From the NCBI RefSeq assembly GCF_016786255.1, contig NZ_JADMKT010000073.1, positions 122,682 through 186,681 of the forward strand: a DNA stretch of 64,000 bases. The letters run 5' to 3'. The translations under genes and the position numbers were made by a program. Position 1 is the first letter of the stretch; each line of letters starts with the position of its first letter. Of this stretch, positions 61,252 through 64,000 are shown piece by piece. The notes below the pieces were generated by a model. The model was not told the DNA's origin, ran no database searches, and worked only from the letters and a program-made list of their open reading frames with translations. The stretch comes from Robertkochia sediminum (lineage in GTDB: Bacteria > Bacteroidota > Bacteroidia > Flavobacteriales > Flavobacteriaceae).

Positions 61252-61638
61252 ATGAAATTAAAAGGAAGAAATAAGGTGTCTCCGGAATTCAGTATGAGTT
61301 CCATGACCGATATCGTATTCCTGCTATTGGTGTTCTTTATGATCACCTCTAACGCACCGAATGCACTTGACCTGTTGCTGCCAAAAGCTAAAGGAAAATC
61401 CACCAATACCCAGAACGTGGCGGTGAGCATTAACAGGAACCTGGAGTTCTTTGTAGATAACACCAAGGTGAAGCCCGAATTTCTTGAAACGGAGCTCAAG
61501 AGACGTCTTAAGGACGTTGATAAGCCAACCATCATTCTAAGGGCCGAAGAAAGCGTACCTATTACCAATGCTGTGGAGGTAATGGATATAGCGAATCAAA
61601 ATAATTATAAGGTAATTCTGGCCGTAAGGCCCAAATAA
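61252..61638 (+). CDS. exbD: ExbD/TolR biopolymer transport protein
   Basis: This protein of 128 residues has one N-terminal membrane helix containing the essential proton-carrying Asp in SSMTDIVFLLLVFFMI. A periplasmic domain follows (VAVSINRNLEFFVDN to ILAVRPK). It pairs with the ExbB protein 58 nt upstream. Its stop overlaps the TonB-like start by 1 nt. Confidence 0.93.
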   Translation: MKLKGRNKVSPEFSMSSMTDIVFLLLVFFMITSNAPNALDLLLPKAKGKSTNTQNVAVSINRNLEFFVDNTKVKPEFLETELKRRLKDVDKPTIILRAEESVPITNAVEVMDIANQNNYKVILAVRPK

Positions 61639-62594
61639 TGTCGTTTCTCGATACCAGACATAAACGCAAGTCGTTCACCGTAACTTCTATTATCCTGGCA
61701 ATGCTAATTGCCCTGATGTTCTACGTTGGCCTTTCTTATCTCGATCCGCCACCGGAAGAGGGCATCTCTGTGAATTTTGGCTATATGGATACCGGTAGTG
61801 GCGATGTACAGCCAAAAGAGCCGATACGCTCCAAGCCTGAACCGGTTCCCGAGCCGGAACCTGTACAGGATGAAGTGGAGGAGGTAACCCCACCTCCGCC
61901 AGAACCGGAGCCTGTTGAGCCTGAAGCCGAAGAGGTGGTAACCCAGGAGTCGGAAGAATCGGTGGTCATGAAAAAGGCAGAAGAAGAGCGTTTGCGTAAG
62001 CTCGAGGAAGAACGCAAGGCTAAAGAACGCGCCGAGCAGCTGGAAAGAGAGCGTATCGAAGAAGAGCAGCGTAAGGAACGTGAGCGTATCGAAGAAGAAC
62101 AACGTAAGGAGCGCGAACGCCAGGCCGAGCAAGAGCGTGTTCGTAAGGAGCAGGAGGCCAAGAAAGCCCGTCTTGACGCTATGATGGGCGGACTCAATAA
62201 CAGTGATGGTAAGGCTACCGGAGGAGAAGGAGATGACAATTCCCCCGGAGATAAAGGGCAGCTCAATGGCGATCCCTATGCCAGTAGTTATTTTGGAAGC
62301 CCCGGAAGCGGGTCCGGAGGTTCCGGTTACGGACTTAATGGTAGGAATAAGGTGGGAGGTCAAAAGATCATCCAGGACTGTAATGAAGAAGGTAGGGTGG
62401 TCGTAAAGATCGTCGTAGACAGAAATGGCCGTGTAGTAGAAGCCCAGCCTGGAGTGCGGGGAACTACCAATACCGCCAGTTGTCTTTTAGAACCTGCCAA
62501 AAGAACTGCACTAACATTTAGATTTAATTCAGACCCCAAAGCACCTTCCAGACAGATCGGATTTGTTGTGGTGAACTTCAAATTGGGAGAATAA
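61638..62594 (+). CDS. tonB: TonB/TolA-like energy transducer
   Basis: This protein of 318 residues has an N-terminal membrane helix (VTSIILAMLIALMFYVGLSYL, about 15-35). A Pro/Glu-rich stretch follows (about 55-110), then a long Glu/Arg/Lys helix (about 110-185) built partly from tandem ERIEEEQRKER units, then a Gly/Ser-rich linker and a C-terminal domain (about 245-318) with VVVKIVVDRNGRVVEAQPG. It would reach across the periplasm to outer-membrane receptors. The helical spacer resembles TolA, so a Tol-like role is possible. folC follows with no gap. Confidence 0.85.
   Translation: MSFLDTRHKRKSFTVTSIILAMLIALMFYVGLSYLDPPPEEGISVNFGYMDTGSGDVQPKEPIRSKPEPVPEPEPVQDEVEEVTPPPPEPEPVEPEAEEVVTQESEESVVMKKAEEERLRKLEEERKAKERAEQLERERIEEEQRKERERIEEEQRKERERQAEQERVRKEQEAKKARLDAMMGGLNNSDGKATGGEGDDNSPGDKGQLNGDPYASSYFGSPGSGSGGSGYGLNGRNKVGGQKIIQDCNEEGRVVVKIVVDRNGRVVEAQPGVRGTTNTASCLLEPAKRTALTFRFNSDPKAPSRQIGFVVVNFKLGE
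62049..62114 (+). repeat. 33-bp tandem repeat inside the TonB-like gene
   Basis: Two adjacent 33-nt units (62049-62081 and 62082-62114) encode ERIEEEQRKER twice, with a partial third unit after them. They differ at a few third codon positions, so the duplication is kept at protein level. They may vary in copy number between strains. Confidence 0.8.
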
Positions 62595-63809
62595 ATGATG
62601 ACATATCAGGAAACGGTAAACTGGATGTACGTTCAGTTGCCCATGTATCAGCGCGAAGGAAGATCGGCTTTTAAACCTAAGTTGGTCAATATCACTGCCC
62701 TGGCAGCCCATTTGGGTAACCCTCAGAACACGTTTAAGAGTATTCATGTGGCCGGAACCAACGGTAAGGGTTCTACCAGCCATATGATCGCATCGGTGCT
62801 GCAGGAAGCCGGCTATAAGGTCGGATTGTATACGTCGCCACACCTCAAAGATTTTCGGGAACGCATCAGAATAAATGGAGAAACCATATCCGAGGCCGAT
62901 GTGGTGAGATTCGTAGATCGTAACCTTGCCTTTTTTAAGGAGCATCAGTGTTCGTTCTTTGAGATGACCGTGGGGATGGCTTTTGATCATTTTTCAAGAG
63001 AAGAGGTCGATTACGCAGTGATCGAAGTGGGTCTTGGTGGCCGTTTGGATTCTACCAATATTATAACGCCGGTGGTTTCGGTGATCACCAATATTGGGAT
63101 GGACCATATGGATATGCTTGGCGATACCCTGGAGGCTATAGCAGGAGAAAAGGCCGGGATCATTAAAAAGGGTGTGCCTGCTGTGATCAGTGAGTACCAG
63201 CGGCAAACATGGCCGGTATTTAAAGAAAAGGCTGCTAAGGAGCAAGCACCTTTAATACTTGCAGATGAGCTTTCTGAAGATTTTAAAACAGATCTTAAGG
63301 GGAAGTACCAGGTGAAAAATATACGGGCTGTTGTTGCAGCAGTAAGAAGTCTATTGTTGCCGGAAGTGAGTGAGGAGGTGATCAAAAGCGGACTTTTAAA
63401 GACCGTTGAGAATACCGGATTGCTGGGGCGTTGGCAACAATTGGGGACAGATCCGCTTATCATTTGTGATACTGCTCATAATCGCGAAGGGCTGGAGTTA
63501 GTAATGTCGCAACTTCAGGAAGAGGATTATGACCATTTGCACATAGTTATAGGTGTAGTAAAAGATAAGGACCTCGATCGCGTATTACCTGTTTTCCCGG
63601 TGAATAATGTTACCTATTATTTTGCCCGTCCGGATATCCCAAGGGGAATGGATGCTGCCGATCTTCGTGCAAAAGCATCAAAGTATGGTTTGCAGGGGGT
63701 GGTATTTGATTCTGTTTCAGAAGCTTTCCGGGAGGCTCAAAACAAAGCGGCCTCGGGAGATCTTATATTTGTTGGAGGAAGTAATTTTACGGTTGCAGAA
63801 GTACTTTGA
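62595..63809 (+). CDS. folC: Folylpolyglutamate / dihydrofolate synthase
   Basis: This Mur-ligase-like enzyme of 404 residues has the ATP motif AGTNGKGSTSHM, then YTSPHLKDFRERI, FEMTVGMAFDHF, VGLGGRLDSTN and DTAHNREGLE. It adds glutamate to dihydropteroate or folates in the cytosol. It starts directly after the TonB-like stop, so it is in the same transcript although functionally unrelated. The folate pool it serves is also used by metF and metH at the other end of the window. Confidence 0.93.
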   Translation: MMTYQETVNWMYVQLPMYQREGRSAFKPKLVNITALAAHLGNPQNTFKSIHVAGTNGKGSTSHMIASVLQEAGYKVGLYTSPHLKDFRERIRINGETISEADVVRFVDRNLAFFKEHQCSFFEMTVGMAFDHFSREEVDYAVIEVGLGGRLDSTNIITPVVSVITNIGMDHMDMLGDTLEAIAGEKAGIIKKGVPAVISEYQRQTWPVFKEKAAKEQAPLILADELSEDFKTDLKGKYQVKNIRAVVAAVRSLLLPEVSEEVIKSGLLKTVENTGLLGRWQQLGTDPLIICDTAHNREGLELVMSQLQEEDYDHLHIVIGVVKDKDLDRVLPVFPVNNVTYYFARPDIPRGMDAADLRAKASKYGLQGVVFDSVSEAFREAQNKAASGDLIFVGGSNFTVAEVL

Positions 63810-63826
63810 TTATTTTGAGTTTTTCT

Positions 63827-63857
63827 TTTGCAGGATTAAAAAACTGTTCTATATTTG
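63827..63857 (+). promoter_or_regulatory. Promoter of tRNA-Val
   Basis: TTTG (63827-63830), 19 nt, then TATATTTG (63850-63857): both elements match the Bacteroidetes consensus perfectly. It is the best promoter in the window and lies about 45 nt before the tRNA. Confidence 0.75.
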
Positions 63858-63905
63858 CATCCGCAATCAGGGAATAGCAAGCTATTTCAGAGAGTAAATT
63901 AAAAA

Positions 63906-63980
63906 GGGCGATTAGCTCAGTTGGTTCAGAGCACCTGCCTTACAAGCAGGGGGTCACTGGTTCGAATCCAGTATCGCCCA
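63906..63980 (+). tRNA. tRNA-Val (anticodon TAC)
   Basis: These 75 nt form a complete cloverleaf. The acceptor is GGGCGAT / ATCGCCC, the D stem is GCTC / GAGC, the anticodon stem is CCTGC / GCAGG with loop CTTACAA and anticodon TAC, and the T arm is ACTGG-TTCGAAT-CCAGT. The discriminator is A. CCA is not encoded. Further tRNAs may follow beyond the window edge. Confidence 0.96.
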
Positions 63981-64000
63981 CAACCCAAGATCCCGATAGG

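Noticed and set aside
61704..62363. Minus-strand frames opposite the TonB-like gene (219 and 161 residues)
   Set aside because: They are antisense shadows of the Glu/Arg-rich repeat region and have low-complexity Leu/Ser-rich translations.

Overview
The window looks like a chromosomal segment from a gliding-type member of the Flavobacteriaceae (Bacteroidetes). The evidence is gldA, gldB and gldC, a metH split into two genes, a DAHP synthase fused to chorismate mutase, a NhaD antiporter, a primary sigma factor of only 287 residues, and many promoters matching the Bacteroidetes -7 box TAnnTTTG. The region is almost entirely core genome. I see no prophage, insertion sequence, CRISPR array or secretion island.

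Layout. 1-4600: methionine and one-carbon genes (metH in two parts, the first cut by the window edge, then metF). 4611-7376: a PagL-like outer-membrane protein and a GIN-domain lipoprotein, convergent with gldA. 7494-11655: a Phe/Tyr operon (prephenate dehydratase, aminotransferase, prephenate dehydrogenase, DAHP synthase/chorismate mutase). Its leader encodes a 27-residue peptide packed with Phe and Tyr codons, followed by an intrinsic terminator just before the first gene, which is the architecture of a ribosome-controlled attenuator. 11668-22874: housekeeping genes (rsgA, dtd, two DUF3857 proteins, a MazG-like enzyme, aroA, queA, rlmN, a polyprenyl synthase). A decayed copy of the last 23 codons of aroA follows aroA. 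23014-25462: an ECF sigma factor, an anti-sigma-like protein and an outer-membrane protein. 25489-32240: dnaG, an orphan response regulator, nadE, gldBC, a 29-unit heptanucleotide array, engB and a hydrolase.

32451-48208: a complete-looking dcw cluster (mraZ, rsmH, ftsL-like, ftsI, murE, mraY, murD, ftsW, murG, murC, ftsQ, ftsA, ftsZ) without murF or ddl. It is preceded by GTGGTAAA operator-like repeats and closed by a terminator. The MurE DNPR motif predicts meso-diaminopimelate peptidoglycan.

48216-49858: yqeY, tRNA-Arg, a series of hairpins, a 114-bp direct repeat pair, a 55-residue membrane protein and a candidate structured RNA. 49859-63980: a CE2-like esterase lipoprotein, a CBS protein, a YpdA-like reductase, rpe, rpoD, a PepSY membrane protein, an acyl-CoA dehydrogenase, anmK, a glutamate-type dehydrogenase, nhaD, an ExbB-ExbD-TonB operon running into folC, and tRNA-Val.

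The observations most worth checking are the aromatic attenuator, the heptamer array, the structured RNA at 49609-49783, the loss of all zinc ligands in DnaG, a response regulator with Glu at the phospho-acceptor position, and promoter boxes that sit only 5-8 nt before several start codons. All functional calls come from recognising family motifs by eye; no search was run.
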